Source: Entoloma clypeatum (lineage: Eukaryota; Basidiomycota; Agaricomycetes; Agaricales; Entolomataceae). Taken from it: a stretch of DNA of 64,000 nt. Below, piece after piece: positions 54,860 through 64,000 of the stretch (positions within the stretch are counted from its first letter, which is position 1; each line of letters starts with the position of its first letter). Position numbers and translations under genes: made by a program. The notes under the pieces were generated by a model. The model made no database searches, was not told the origin of the DNA, and worked only from the letters and a program-made list of their open reading frames with translations. The stretch is taken from assembly GCA_963565915.1 (NCBI GenBank), contig OY751494.1, forward strand, positions 992,001 through 1,056,000, in the 5' to 3' direction.

Positions 54860-56698
54860 GATGAAATGAGGCGAAAACTGTATTTTGTTCAGCCCTTTAG
54901 AGATATTAATTTCTCCACGCATTCCATCAACTTTGTAACCATGGTTAAGGAAGATGCCTAGGGACAATAGACATGTGTCCATATCCGGAATATAAAATAC
55001 CGGTCGTAGGAGATGGGTTTTAGTTTCCCCATTTAGGGTATGCCGTACTGGAACGGCACCAACTCCGAGTATCTCCAGTTTCTTTCCCTTTGCAGCTGTT
55101 TGGACAAATTGTTTAGCCTTGAGAGGCCTGTAGTACGCAAAGTCCTTGAACTCATGGGTAAAGTGTAACGAGGCACCGGAGTCTAAGATCCATTGTGCGC
55201 GTTCTTTCTCCTTACAGTGTGTGCATGACGCAAAGTGCTTTGTATATTTTTTATATAGATCGCTGTCAATATGATCCATACATTCTGCACTAGTACTAGC
55301 TAATATTTTACACATCTGAAAGGAGGTGTTATTAGCTTTTCTTAATTGGTCAGATTCAGGAGAGGGAGATGACGAACCGTCAAGTTCAATAAGCCCATCT
55401 TCGAATTGATCCGGCCCCATACGCTCGCTCTGATGGTCTATGTCCATCATCCTAAGGGTTTGGTCCAGCGGCGGAGTAACTCGACGCTGCTTGGACGGTC
55501 TTTCGTCTTCTTCTGGGATAATCGTATCCAGAATGCGAAGGTTTGACCCTGAGGGGCGAGCACCAATGCCGCGCGCGAGTTTATGAACATGGTCGTTCTT
55601 TTTCCACACGGACGGTTTTCCAGATGGAAGTCCAGTGTACTGGGAAGGAGGCGGGTTCATACGCTGCAGGAGCGACTGCATTCTTGCGGAATCGGGCTGG
55701 GCAGTACTTGTTGTTTTCCCGCGACCAGTGACGGTGGTGAAGGACGGTGCCGGAAGAGGAGGGAAGTGGATGGCGGGAGCAACAAACTCAACCGTTTCCT
55801 CCACATGTTCGGACGCGTTGTCCGCAGTGTTGGCGTTTTTCTTCTGATTGCGCCATCGTCCTTTTCCCTTCTTCTTTTCAGAAGCGGTACTATGGTCGGT
55901 CGAGTTAGGCTGCTCGTCAGCATCGTTCTGCGAGGTACTCGGCTTTTGCTGCTTTTCCCATTTGGGGTCCTGCCCCTTGCGCTTTGTCCCGGAGATTTTC
56001 CGGGCCTGCTCATTGGACGCACGAGTAGACCCGACCGAATACTTGCACCTGTACTCCGAGATGATGCTCTCGGCGACGGCTTTGTAGGTGAAATCGTCGG
56101 CATCGTAGACCTGGAAAAGGGCGGTGGAGAGTGACGACCAGGCGTCGGGAATCGCATTGGCCAGGATCATTGCCTGCATCAGATCGGGGACGACAAAGTT
56201 CGAATCGGCGAGCCGAGCGAAAAGAGACCCCAGGCGTTCGATTTCAGGCACGGGGTCGCGTCCTGACAGCTTGAAGGTGGCGGCGGTCTTGAAGTCGCCA
56301 AAGATGACAGCCGGGGATACCTTGGAGTAGTTATCTTTCAGCGATTTCCACGCGTCAAGTGCCGAGGTGCTGTCCTTGATGTGGTGTCTGATCGCCTCAG
56401 AGACCTTCAGGCGTATCGCCCCGAGAGCTACGTTATCGTCCCTGATCCAGGCTTTTTCTTCCTTACGGAAGCCGGGCTGGTCGATCATGGTAGTCAGCAC
56501 AGGGGGAGCAGCAGCAGTGGCCCCAGGGGTGGAGACCGTGGTGGTGAAGTCAGCGATCACGGGACGAGTGATGTCGCCAGAGACAATGCGCCAGACTCCT
56601 TGATGGAGGAGGTAAGACTTCATTTTTTCGGCCCAGCTCTGGTAGTCGCTACCGTCGAAGGGGGTGATGATGTCAAGAGCAGAGCGAGAGGTAGACAT
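54860..56698 (-). pseudogene. Copia-B polyprotein, N-terminal part (gag, protease)
   Basis: Starts MSTSRSALDIITPFDGSDYQ at 56698 (an in-frame ATG at 56755 is absent from Copia-A, so the inner start is preferred). Gag region WAEKMKSYLLHQGVW; a Lys/Arg/Ser-rich linker; protease WILDSGASLHFTHEFKDF intact. The frame reaches SPHFIG, where Gypsy-B is inserted. It is open throughout. Confidence 0.93.
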
Positions 56699-57045
56699 TG
56701 TAGATGAATCTAAGAAAGGGTTCCCAATCAGTGATGTGTTATGAATATGATTCAAGAAAACAATTAAATGATTCCTTATGACATATTCCCTTTAGGAATA
56801 GCGGTCACGGGAAAACCCTTTATATGTCAGAAACGTATAAGGTGCGATCAACGTTTCCACATGGAGTGTACTAGGTCAATCCCCTTAGGGACGTCTCATG
56901 ACAGGTACTTATCGTAATGACGTTCCCAGGTTCATATGTGAAGAAGTAAGACTCAGAACCTAGATCTTTCGATCGGTTCTTTGCCAACCAGGGTAGAGTG
57001 GGCAGGTACTCGCTGTTGCCAGCGTTTCCCAAGTCCCTCTGCTAT

Positions 57046-57060
57046 CCGGGGCCCATAACC
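57046..57060 (-). other. Copia-B primer-binding site (initiator tRNA-Met type)
   Basis: Minus strand GGTTATGGGCCCCGG immediately after the LTR, the same tRNA-Met anticodon-arm complement as in Copia-A. Confidence 0.72.
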
Positions 57061-57369
57061 TGTTGAAGTTCCACCTGGGTGCTAGCCACAGGTGTACTGA
57101 GCAACATAGCTACAGTGGAAGTACTCTACGATACCGCTATGGTCACTTACATGGTTTGGAGGGGTAAGGCTGGTGAGAGCGGTTGAGGCTGGTAAGAGCG
57201 ATGGAGCTGGTTAAGAGTCAAGAGACAACTTGTTGATATTGACAGTTTCCTGGTCTTATATACCGTACTACTGTTTGTACCAACCAAACAAGTATGTAAT
57301 GAAGATATGTAAAGGTCACGTGATGTAATCTAATCTAATCTAATCTATGTGATGGGAAAAGTTTCAACA
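57061..57369 (-). repeat. Copia-B 5' LTR (309 bp)
   Basis: Almost identical to 44995-45303; differences include GGGCGC/GGGTGC and TACGTG/TATGTG. Confidence 0.96.
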
Positions 57370-57639
57370 CACTCCCTTTTTTTCCACTTGTGAGGATGTA
57401 TTATATATAATACTAATGTTATCACAATGTTACAATTTTTCTACATAAAAATGTTTTTATTCCAGCTTGTGAACATTTTTGCTGAATAATTCAAAGATGT
57501 TGTTCCAAAGCTGCTCTGAGACAAAGCTGATTAAAGATGTTTTCTATAAGTTGAAAGCTGCTTTTCATAAGCTGTAAGATGCTTTTCATAAGCTGTAAGT
57601 TGCTTTCATAAGCTGTAAGATGCTATAAGCTGAAAGTGC
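57370..57639. repeat. A/T-rich spacer with short AAGCTG repeats
   Basis: From about 57530 to 57635 TTCATAAGCTGTAAGATGC-type units recur three to four times. No gene. Confidence 0.5.
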
Positions 57640-58497
57640 CGAAATGCTGATGAACATGAGTCAGGTCATGGTCATATTCCTCTTCCAACACTGCCCGATG
57701 GTCCCAATCACTCCGAAGACCCAGAAAGTGATGCTGAATGGCAGCCACATGTGTACTTCAATAGCCTCAAGACAGATGTGCAGGCTGAGGACCTGTCAGA
57801 CAATGAGTCTGTCAAATCTGGTGATGACATGGAGGAGTGGGATAGCCAGCAGGAAACATGTCTCGGAAGTGCTGGTTTGCAGGCAATGATGATGAAGCTG
57901 TCTATTTGTCTTGGGGATGATCCTCGAGATGAAGACTGGGTTCCACCAACACTCAGGGCAAAAAGAGAGCGGAGACGACAGGAAAGACATGGTGAGCATG
58001 CGAAGACTGGCTTGCAAACCCCAAGTGATCTGAATGTTCCCCGTCCAGAGCGCCTGAAGGAGTACAAGAAGGGTCCAGATGTTGGAAGCAAAAGCAAACG
58101 AATGCAAGAACATTATCGGCACCTTTTGAAAGACCAGACATGTCTCACGGATCAATACATTACCATTAGCTGCCAACCATCACCAGGCCCTTTGTCATGG
58201 TCCGAGGATGAAGGCAAAAACATCCATATTTGACAAGAGAGCATGTCCTCTCCTCCACTTCTCTGTGATGATCCTGTGCCCATTATTTCTCAAAAGTGTC
58301 GCTGCAGCAACAGGGATTCTGAGGAAAGTGTTTGTGGTGAGGAAGACTCCGAAAACTCACTATCAGATGAAGGCCTGGAGCCTTGGGAGGATGAGCTGCA
58401 TGACATCACAACCAAGGCAAAAGTCGAAATCCGTGGGTGGAAGGAGCTGCGGGCACAGATCAAAGATGATCTAAAGAAGAATCATGTTACATTCTGA
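57640..58497 (+). pseudogene. Fragment resembling the N-terminal region of a basidiomycete DDE transposase
   Basis: Two open stretches: 57751-58233 (acidic, with DDPRDEDWVPPTLRAKRERR) and 58243-58497 (EPWEDELHDITTKAKVEIRG, then a GWKELRAQIKDDLKK motif). A GW-ELR-QI--DLKK motif of this kind is known to me from the N-terminal part of large transposase-like proteins that are repeated in mushroom genomes. No DDE core follows; a Gypsy-E LTR begins at 58579. This is a truncated relic, and the assignment is tentative. Confidence 0.4.
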
Positions 58498-58578
58498 TCA
58501 ATTCCGACGATTTCTGACCAAACCCGACACCTCCGACACCTCCGACATTTTTGACTAATACTTATTATGCATACTTAC

Positions 58579-58977
58579 TGTTATGAATCTCATTACTACA
58601 TACATTACTTACATCCGACCATTTTACTTATGTTAAGAGTCTCCGACAGCCACTCGTTATCCGACTCCGATGAAGCCACACGTCCTCCGACATAGTATTT
58701 AAACTTATGTAGAATCGTGTATTAGCTTCAGTTTGAATATCAACTTAGATTCAACATCTTACCTCCCGTCCTCTTTCCGACTCTTAACTTGAGTCTGACC
58801 TCCAACCTCCAATCCTCCAATCCTCCAATCCTTCGAAATAAGGACACCAACGTATTAGCGAGGGCGCAACACACAAGTTGAAGCCAAGTCCTTGCCCCTA
58901 CGTTGCACGCGCTCCGACCTTCTGACCTTCCGACGTGTCCGATGTAGCTCCAATGTTTTGTCGATCAGTTCTTAACA
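58579..58977 (+). repeat. Gypsy-E 5' LTR (about 399 bp)
   Basis: TGTTATGAATC...TTCTTAACA. TATTTAAA at 58696-58703 lies 33 nt before CAGTTTGAATAT (58729-58740). No second LTR is in the window to confirm the limits, but the primer site directly after 58977 supports the 3' end. Diverged similarity to the solo LTR at 18809-19521. Confidence 0.75.
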
Positions 58978-58979
58978 GT

Positions 58980-58991
58980 ATATTCAAACTG
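58980..58991 (+). other. Self-priming primer-binding site of Gypsy-E
   Basis: ATATTCAAACTG, 2 nt after the LTR, is the exact reverse complement of CAGTTTGAATAT at 58729-58740, the predicted transcript start. Confidence 0.75.
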
Positions 58992-59023
58992 CCACTCGCT
59001 TATTCGTATTTCAAATTCCAGTT

Positions 59024-60026
59024 ATGGCAGCCCACACCACTCAGAACTCCCACGCAGCAGCAGCCACAGCGGAAGCTTCAAATCTGCAGGACACCAGGGC
59101 AACATTTCCACATACGTTCCAAGATATTCCCGCAGAAGAATCTGCACCCAAACCTGACCCCATATCTCCAACACCTCATCTCTGAACACCTCAGACACAA
59201 GGACCTCCGATTCCTGAAGAATTCCATCCCTTTAAATCTCCGACCTCTCCTTTTGACAATAACAATCCTTTCCATCACGAGCAAACTCCAAACCTCGCCG
59301 AAGCAATTATGCTTATGACGCAGGAGCTCCGATGTAGAGAGACTCCGAAAACTCCGAAAAAGAAGTCGAAGGAACCCGACACTTTTGACGGTTCCGACTC
59401 TCGGAAACTCACCAGTTTCCTCGCACAATGCACACTATATTGCTGAAACAACCCCACCTTTGACGACGATGATAACAAAGTCAGTTTCGCTCTGTCATAC
59501 CTCTGAGGAACCGCGCTCAAATGGTTTGAGCCTACCCTCTTGGGAGAGTCCGACGATGACTCTGTCTGGTTGGACGACTGGTCCGCCTTTGTGCACATCC
59601 TCCGATCCAAATTCGGACCTATCGATCCGACCGGAGAAGCAGAGGATAGCCTGGATCACCTTCGGATGTGCAACAATCAGAAGATCCTACGTTACAACAT
59701 GGACTTCAAACGTCTTTCTGCTTGCACACAGTGGGATGATGGCGCGCTCCGATATTGGTACTATACCGGTTTAGCGGAACACATCAAGGACATTTTGGGG
59801 ACTTTTCCCAAACCAAAGACTCTCGCCGAGTTGAAAGTAATGGCCCATAACAGTGATGCTCGCTACTGGGAACGTCAACATGAGAAATCGCGCTCCTCCG
59901 ACAAATCTACTCATCCATTTCTCCGAAATCCGCCCTCTCCGACAAACTTGGCAAAGATGGGAAATTAACTCCCCAAGGATGCCAACGACGATTTGACAAT
60001 AATTTATGCATGTTTTGCGGCAACGT
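59024..60026 (+). pseudogene. Gypsy-E gag, three TGA codons, a frameshift and cut by Gypsy-C
   Basis: Starts MAAHTTQNSHAAAATAE at 59024. The capsid region (TFDGSDSRKLTSFLAQC, GTALKWFEPTLL, DWSAFVHILRSKFGP) identifies a retrotransposon gag. TGA codons at 59183, 59444 and 59504 are all in this frame and fit Arg CGA positions. A frameshift before about 59930 moves the reading into KLGKDGKLTPQGCQRR, and then LCMFCGN, the first half of a zinc knuckle, where Gypsy-C is inserted. Confidence 0.85.
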
Positions 60027-60414
60027 TGTTACGGACTTACCGGTTTGTATGTTACGCACTTTTCCCTTGCATTGTACCTTCGTTATTTCTTTGACTCATC
60101 GGACCACTTATTCATTTACCTTTACTCTACCATTCTCCTTTAGTATACTTCGCTCCCGCGCTGACTCGCACTCCGCAGTAGGGATTACTCAGTCTGCAGT
60201 TGTCTGACTCACTTCGCACTGCCTTTCCGCAGTTACTGACTCATCTGCACTGCCTTCCGCAGCCACTGACTCACTCGCTACCGCTCGTAGCCAGTACTAT
60301 ATAAACCCCATGTACCATAGCTACATTCCTTAGATTTAGCAATCACTTTGCTCTTCGCCTTTCCACTTCCTGCATACTCTGCCCAAACCTTGGAACGGTT
60401 TGTTAAGCATAACA
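60027..60414 (+). repeat. Gypsy-C 5' LTR (388 bp)
   Basis: TGTTACGGAC...AGCATAACA. TATATAAA at 60298-60305, predicted start AGATTTAGCAA at 60332-60342 (34-nt spacing). Confidence 0.93.
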
Positions 60415-60416
60415 AG

Positions 60417-60427
60417 TTGCTAAATCT
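60417..60427 (+). other. Self-priming primer-binding site of Gypsy-C
   Basis: TTGCTAAATCT, 2 nt after the LTR, identical to Gypsy-A and -B. Confidence 0.8.
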
Positions 60428-61203
60428 CGTTAGGTTCGCCCAGAGCGAAGAGAGCAACTATCAGATGAGTCAAGACGTCGCGCTTCTTTGAAGACTTCAC
60501 CAGTAACCCATTCAGCACGCCAGAAGCCCGACAGGAGGAGCTAAGTCCTCGAGACAGTATCGATTTTACACTCATCCAGCAGTACATCGAATCAGAGATC
60601 CGTCGCATCCTACAGCAGGTGCTTGACGAAGAACCAGACAACGACGAGCATCGCCCCCACGGCGAGATAGCAGAGAGCATCCATCTTGCTCGGCAACACC
60701 AGATCGCGCGTTACAACACCCGACAGAACGAACTTGAAAGCTTTCGCGTTCAAGAAGGACCTCAGACAGGTCGGATCACAGAGATCAGAGAGTTTATCGG
60801 TGTCCAGACAACCGTTATCAGAAGATTGATTAGGACGCTCACATTGAGACGTCCCAGAGCCACATCATCACGTCTTACTCGAAGCAGCAGATCTACGCCC
60901 ACTTCACCACCGAAGAACAACAGACCGAGTACAACCGCTGGGCACGAAACGAGAGACTTGACCCCTTCTCGCGACCAACAGACGCGCAGGAACAGAGATT
61001 CCTTAGAGATTTACAGAGGAAATACTCTGAACGTTTTGCCACCGATTCCGCCGACGAGTCCCCTGACAAATTTACTTTTGACTCCGCGCAGTCAGATATC
61101 GAACAGACGCCTAGAACAGGGACTCATTTTCAATCCTTACCTGTATCCCAAACCCCATCTTCATCCCAACAACCCGACTCCTCTTCTCCTCCGCAGACTC
61201 TAA
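60424..61203 (+). CDS. Leader ORF of Gypsy-C
   Basis: Same AUG-less stop-free frame as in Gypsy-A and -B. One ATG exists in the leader (60464, in another frame), where A and B have ACG, so it is a CpG transition. Differences from Gypsy-A are mostly synonymous in this frame up to about 60834. Confidence 0.45.
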
Positions 61204-61205
61204 AC

Positions 61206-62072
61206 ATGGCAGAAGCTCTGGCTGTACAAACAATGGATACATCCAAGATCATCAAGGATCCTGGGATGTTCAAGGACAGATACACCTTTGACGAGTGGTG
61301 GAAAGCCACCAAACTATACATCAGGTTCCAAAAGAGCCTCACAGACGATCAGAAGATTCTTGCGGTACTATCCCGCATGATGGAAGGGTCCGGCAGACAC
61401 TGGGCCAGTAACAAGTTAGACGCTCTTACCGCTGACAACGAGAACATCACCTGGCTAGGTTTTTCTGATGATATCACCACACGATTCTCCATCGCCAACA
61501 AGTCGGTCGCTGCCAAAGCGAGACTCGAAGTCCTGAAACAAGAGAAACGCACTGTTGATGAATTCTTGGATGAATTTGAAGAACTCTTGGGACTGTCAAA
61601 CCTTGGCGAAGAAACTGGGAAATACATCCTGGAAAAGAACGTCAACCGCAGAATTTCTGAACAAGTGGCTAGCGATGGCAAGACGTACACCGATTACGCA
61701 AAGGAGATCCGAAACAAGGGACGACAGATGGAAGGACATGCACTGGTCATCCGAGGTGGCGGCGACATGCACGCCGGATCGGGTACCACTTATGGTGGTC
61801 AGGGCAAGGCCATGGAGATCGACAAAGCAGGAGTAGCCCGTTGCTACAACTGTCAATGCTTCGGTCATCTGGCTAAAGACTGTAGCGCTCCAAAGAAGAA
61901 AGATGGTCGCAAGTGTTTTAACTGTGACCAAGAAGGCCATATCGTGCGCAACTGCCGCAAGCCGAAGAAGAACTCCGGAAGGGTTAGGAAGGTGTCTGAG
62001 GAAGATGCCGAGAATGATGAAACCACAATCTTAGAAACCGAAGAGAAGGATTTTCCCGAAGGGTCCGATTAA
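61206..62072 (+). CDS. Gypsy-C gag, intact
   Basis: 288 codons from MAEALAVQTMDTSKI. Same capsid region as Gypsy-B; zinc knuckles CYNCQCFGHLAKDC and CFNCDQEGHIVRNC; acidic tail rewritten compared with A and B (SEEDAENDETTILETEEKD). No stop. The frame is open upstream to about 60834 without ATG. Confidence 0.92.
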   Translation: MAEALAVQTMDTSKIIKDPGMFKDRYTFDEWWKATKLYIRFQKSLTDDQKILAVLSRMMEGSGRHWASNKLDALTADNENITWLGFSDDITTRFSIANKSVAAKARLEVLKQEKRTVDEFLDEFEELLGLSNLGEETGKYILEKNVNRRISEQVASDGKTYTDYAKEIRNKGRQMEGHALVIRGGGDMHAGSGTTYGGQGKAMEIDKAGVARCYNCQCFGHLAKDCSAPKKKDGRKCFNCDQEGHIVRNCRKPKKNSGRVRKVSEEDAENDETTILETEEKDFPEGSD

Positions 62073-64000
62073 ACGACGCTAAGTCGCGACCCTTATCTAT
62101 TAAACGGACTTGCTTGCCTTGTATGACTGCAGACAATAGAACCTATGTCATCCCTGCCAAGCAAGCCGCTGCGTCGACTAAGATTGTGAAGGGAGATAAA
62201 CCTCCAAAAAGACGAGAAATCAGGCTGTTAGCGCAGCTCAAAACACGACGAGGACCAAAGGTTATCCGACCTGAGGTTGACAGCGGATGTGAACGCACAT
62301 GCATCCATCCCAGAATAGTACACGAACAGAACCTCCCCACACGAGGAATACCACCCATAGCAATTCTAAATGCGGATGGATCACAAAATCGACAACAGAA
62401 AGCGAGCCAACTTGCCGAAGTTAAACTGGATTTGGGAGCACATCAGGAAACCATGGAAGCAATGGTACTGGACATTGGGAGAACGGACATGCTCTTGGGA
62501 CATGACTGGTTGGTACACCACAACCCCACAATCAATTGGACAACCGGCGCGGTGACATTTAACCGATGCCCAACAACATGTCGAACCAAACACTCAGATT
62601 TCAGGGTTAACCTTAATGGTCGCAAACACTGGGTTCGCATGGTTGAGGTGCGCGACAAAGATGCACCCAAAAAGTCGGATCAGAAATGGAAGCCTGGAGA
62701 CCCTATTTTGGAAGCTGTCACTTCCACACCACCTCCCACAACCAAACGACCCTCATATGTTGAACGATTTGCTCATCTTTTTGAGAAAGAGAATTTTGAC
62801 AAGATCCCAAAGGAGAGGAAATGGGACCATGGTATCGAACTTACCATGGACGCACCAAAGGAACTAGGAGGAAATACATATCCTATGACGCAAAAGGAAC
62901 AAGAAGAATTGGACGCATTCATTGACGAAGGTCTAGCAACAGGAAAGATCCGCCCATCCAAATCCCCTTATGCCTCCCCTTGCTTCTTCATCAACAAGAA
63001 GGATGGCTCCAAACGATTGGTACAAGATTACCGCATGGTCAATAAATTCATGGTCAAAGACAAGTTCCCACTCCCATGAATATCTGATCTCTTGAACGTA
63101 CTGAAAGATGCGGTCTACTTCAATAAAATGGACATCATGTGGGGCTATAACAACGTCCGGATCAAGGAGGGCGATGAATGGAAAGCTGCCTTCCTCACCA
63201 GTCGAGGATTGTTCGAACCATTGGTCATGTTTTTCGGTCTTTGCAACTCCCCGGGAACATTCTCTTGAATGATGGCTAGTCTATTCTGGGACCAGATCCG
63301 CCGACGTATCTGCGTGATCTACATGGATGACATTGTGGTTATCGGTAAAACCAAGGAAGAACTCGTGCGAAACACTGAAGAAATCCTACAGATCCTATCA
63401 GACAATGATTTGTTCCTAAAGGAGAAGAAGTGTTTATGGGAAGTAACGAAATGTCCTATATTGGGATATGTGGTTGGTGAGGGATGTGTTGAGATGGAAA
63501 CTGAGAAGGTGGATACAATTCAAAACTGGCGAGCACCCACATCAAAAAAGGAAGTTCAGAAGTTCCTTGGATTTGCTAACTTCTATGGACGATTTATTGA
63601 AGGGTACTCAAACATCGCGAAACCTCTCACCGCGCTCACAGGCGGTACGGCATTTACTTGGGGACCAACAGAGCAGCAAGCCTTTGAAGGTCTCATACAG
63701 GCAATTACATCAGCACCGGTCTTGGCATTACCAAAACCAGAGGGACAGTTCAGGGTTGAAACCGATGCATCGGGCTATGCAATTGGAGCAGTACTCTCTC
63801 AGAAGCAAGACAACAAATGGCACCCCATCACATTCTTGTCGCGGACCATGTCCGCGGCCGAACAGAATTACGAGATATACAACAAGGAACTTCTGGCAGT
63901 CGTGGAAGCATTGAAAGATTGGAGACACTATCTGCTTGAAGCCAGGGAACGTTTCGAGATCTTGACCGATCACAAGAACCTGGAATATTTCCGTCGTCCT
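62045..64000 (+). pseudogene. Gypsy-C pol, partial, two TGA codons
   Basis: In the -1 frame relative to gag. Protease [13 protein letters not shown] keeps the DSG active site. RT is interrupted by TGA at 63077 (FPLP*ISD, CGC in A and B) and 63266 (TFS*MMAS, CGG in A and B). [11 protein letters not shown] and [11 protein letters not shown] are intact. The window ends in RNase H at [11 protein letters not shown]. Confidence 0.9.

Larger units (their letters stand above)
44995..57369 (-). mobile_element. Copia-B, Ty1/Copia element split by a nested Gypsy
   Basis: Minus-strand sister of Copia-A with 309-bp LTRs and a perfect target duplication CACTC (44990-44994 and 57370-57374). Gypsy-B sits inside its polyprotein between SPHFIG and QTIYWL. 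Without the insert the element is about 5.8 kb. The two LTRs differ at only about two positions, both CpG transitions, so it inserted recently, and Gypsy-B later still. Confidence 0.95.
58579..60026 (+). mobile_element. Gypsy-E, 5' part of a third Ty3/Gypsy family
   Basis: 5' LTR, self-priming site and most of gag, cut at 60026 by the insertion of Gypsy-C. The remainder, if present, lies beyond the window. Confidence 0.85.
60027..64000 (+). mobile_element. Gypsy-C, third copy of the Gypsy-A family, runs off the window
   Basis: 5' LTR, leader, gag and pol up to RNase H are present. The left flank pentamer is AACGT; the right end is outside the window, so the TSD cannot be checked. It carries an intact protease DSG motif but two TGA codons in RT. 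Confidence 0.95.

Overview
The window looks like a TE-rich stretch of a basidiomycete genome, probably Agaricomycotina. The cellular genes are cut by many short GT-AG introns (about 48-73 nt), their nearest recognisable relatives are fungal (NOP58, ERG27, PMT4, CCT2), and the rest is dominated by chromodomain Ty3/Gypsy and Ty1/Copia retrotransposons in several states of decay. All reading is by eye; no search or alignment program was run.

Layout. 1-1890: relic of an unrecognised multi-exon gene. 1891-8471: Gypsy-A (full length). 9184-15373: Gypsy-D, a second family with TSD CTACA. 15956-16411: solo LTR (TSD AGTAT). 16785-18256: Tc1/mariner element with an internally deleted transposase. 18809-19521: second solo LTR (TSD TATGG). 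19690-26257: minus-strand RecQ-like helicase relic split by Copia-A (20253-26055, TSD ATAAC). 26426-42186: the gene island, with NOP58 (+), ERG27-type 3-keto-steroid reductase (+), a long tyrosinase (+), PMT4-type O-mannosyltransferase (-) and CCT2 (-). 42643-43112: broken C2H2 zinc-finger gene. 43893-44578: 20-bp minisatellite. 44995-57369: Copia-B (-, TSD CACTC) with Gypsy-B (48268-54854, -, TSD TGTCC) inserted inside its reading frame. 57640-58497: probable DNA-transposase fragment. 58579 onward: a third Gypsy family (Gypsy-E), interrupted in its gag by Gypsy-C (60027 to the window end).

Gypsy-A, -B and -C are one family and can be compared base by base. They share a self-priming primer-binding site (an 11-nt complement of the predicted transcript start, 2 nt after the LTR), a gag/pol overlap in the -1 frame, a chromodomain at the end of pol, and a small extra ORF downstream of pol (seen in A and B). 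They also share a leader of about 875 nt that is almost free of AUG yet stays open for 260 codons. Gypsy-D and Gypsy-E carry the same self-priming design with different sequences, so three families in one window use it. Copia-A and -B instead carry a site complementary to the anticodon arm of initiator tRNA-Met.

Decay is strongly patterned. Nearly every premature stop, in the elements and in two host-gene relics, is TGA at a position where an intact sister copy or the motif has an arginine CGN codon. This points to cytosine deamination at CpG, presumably methylated. The five host genes of the central island show no such lesions.
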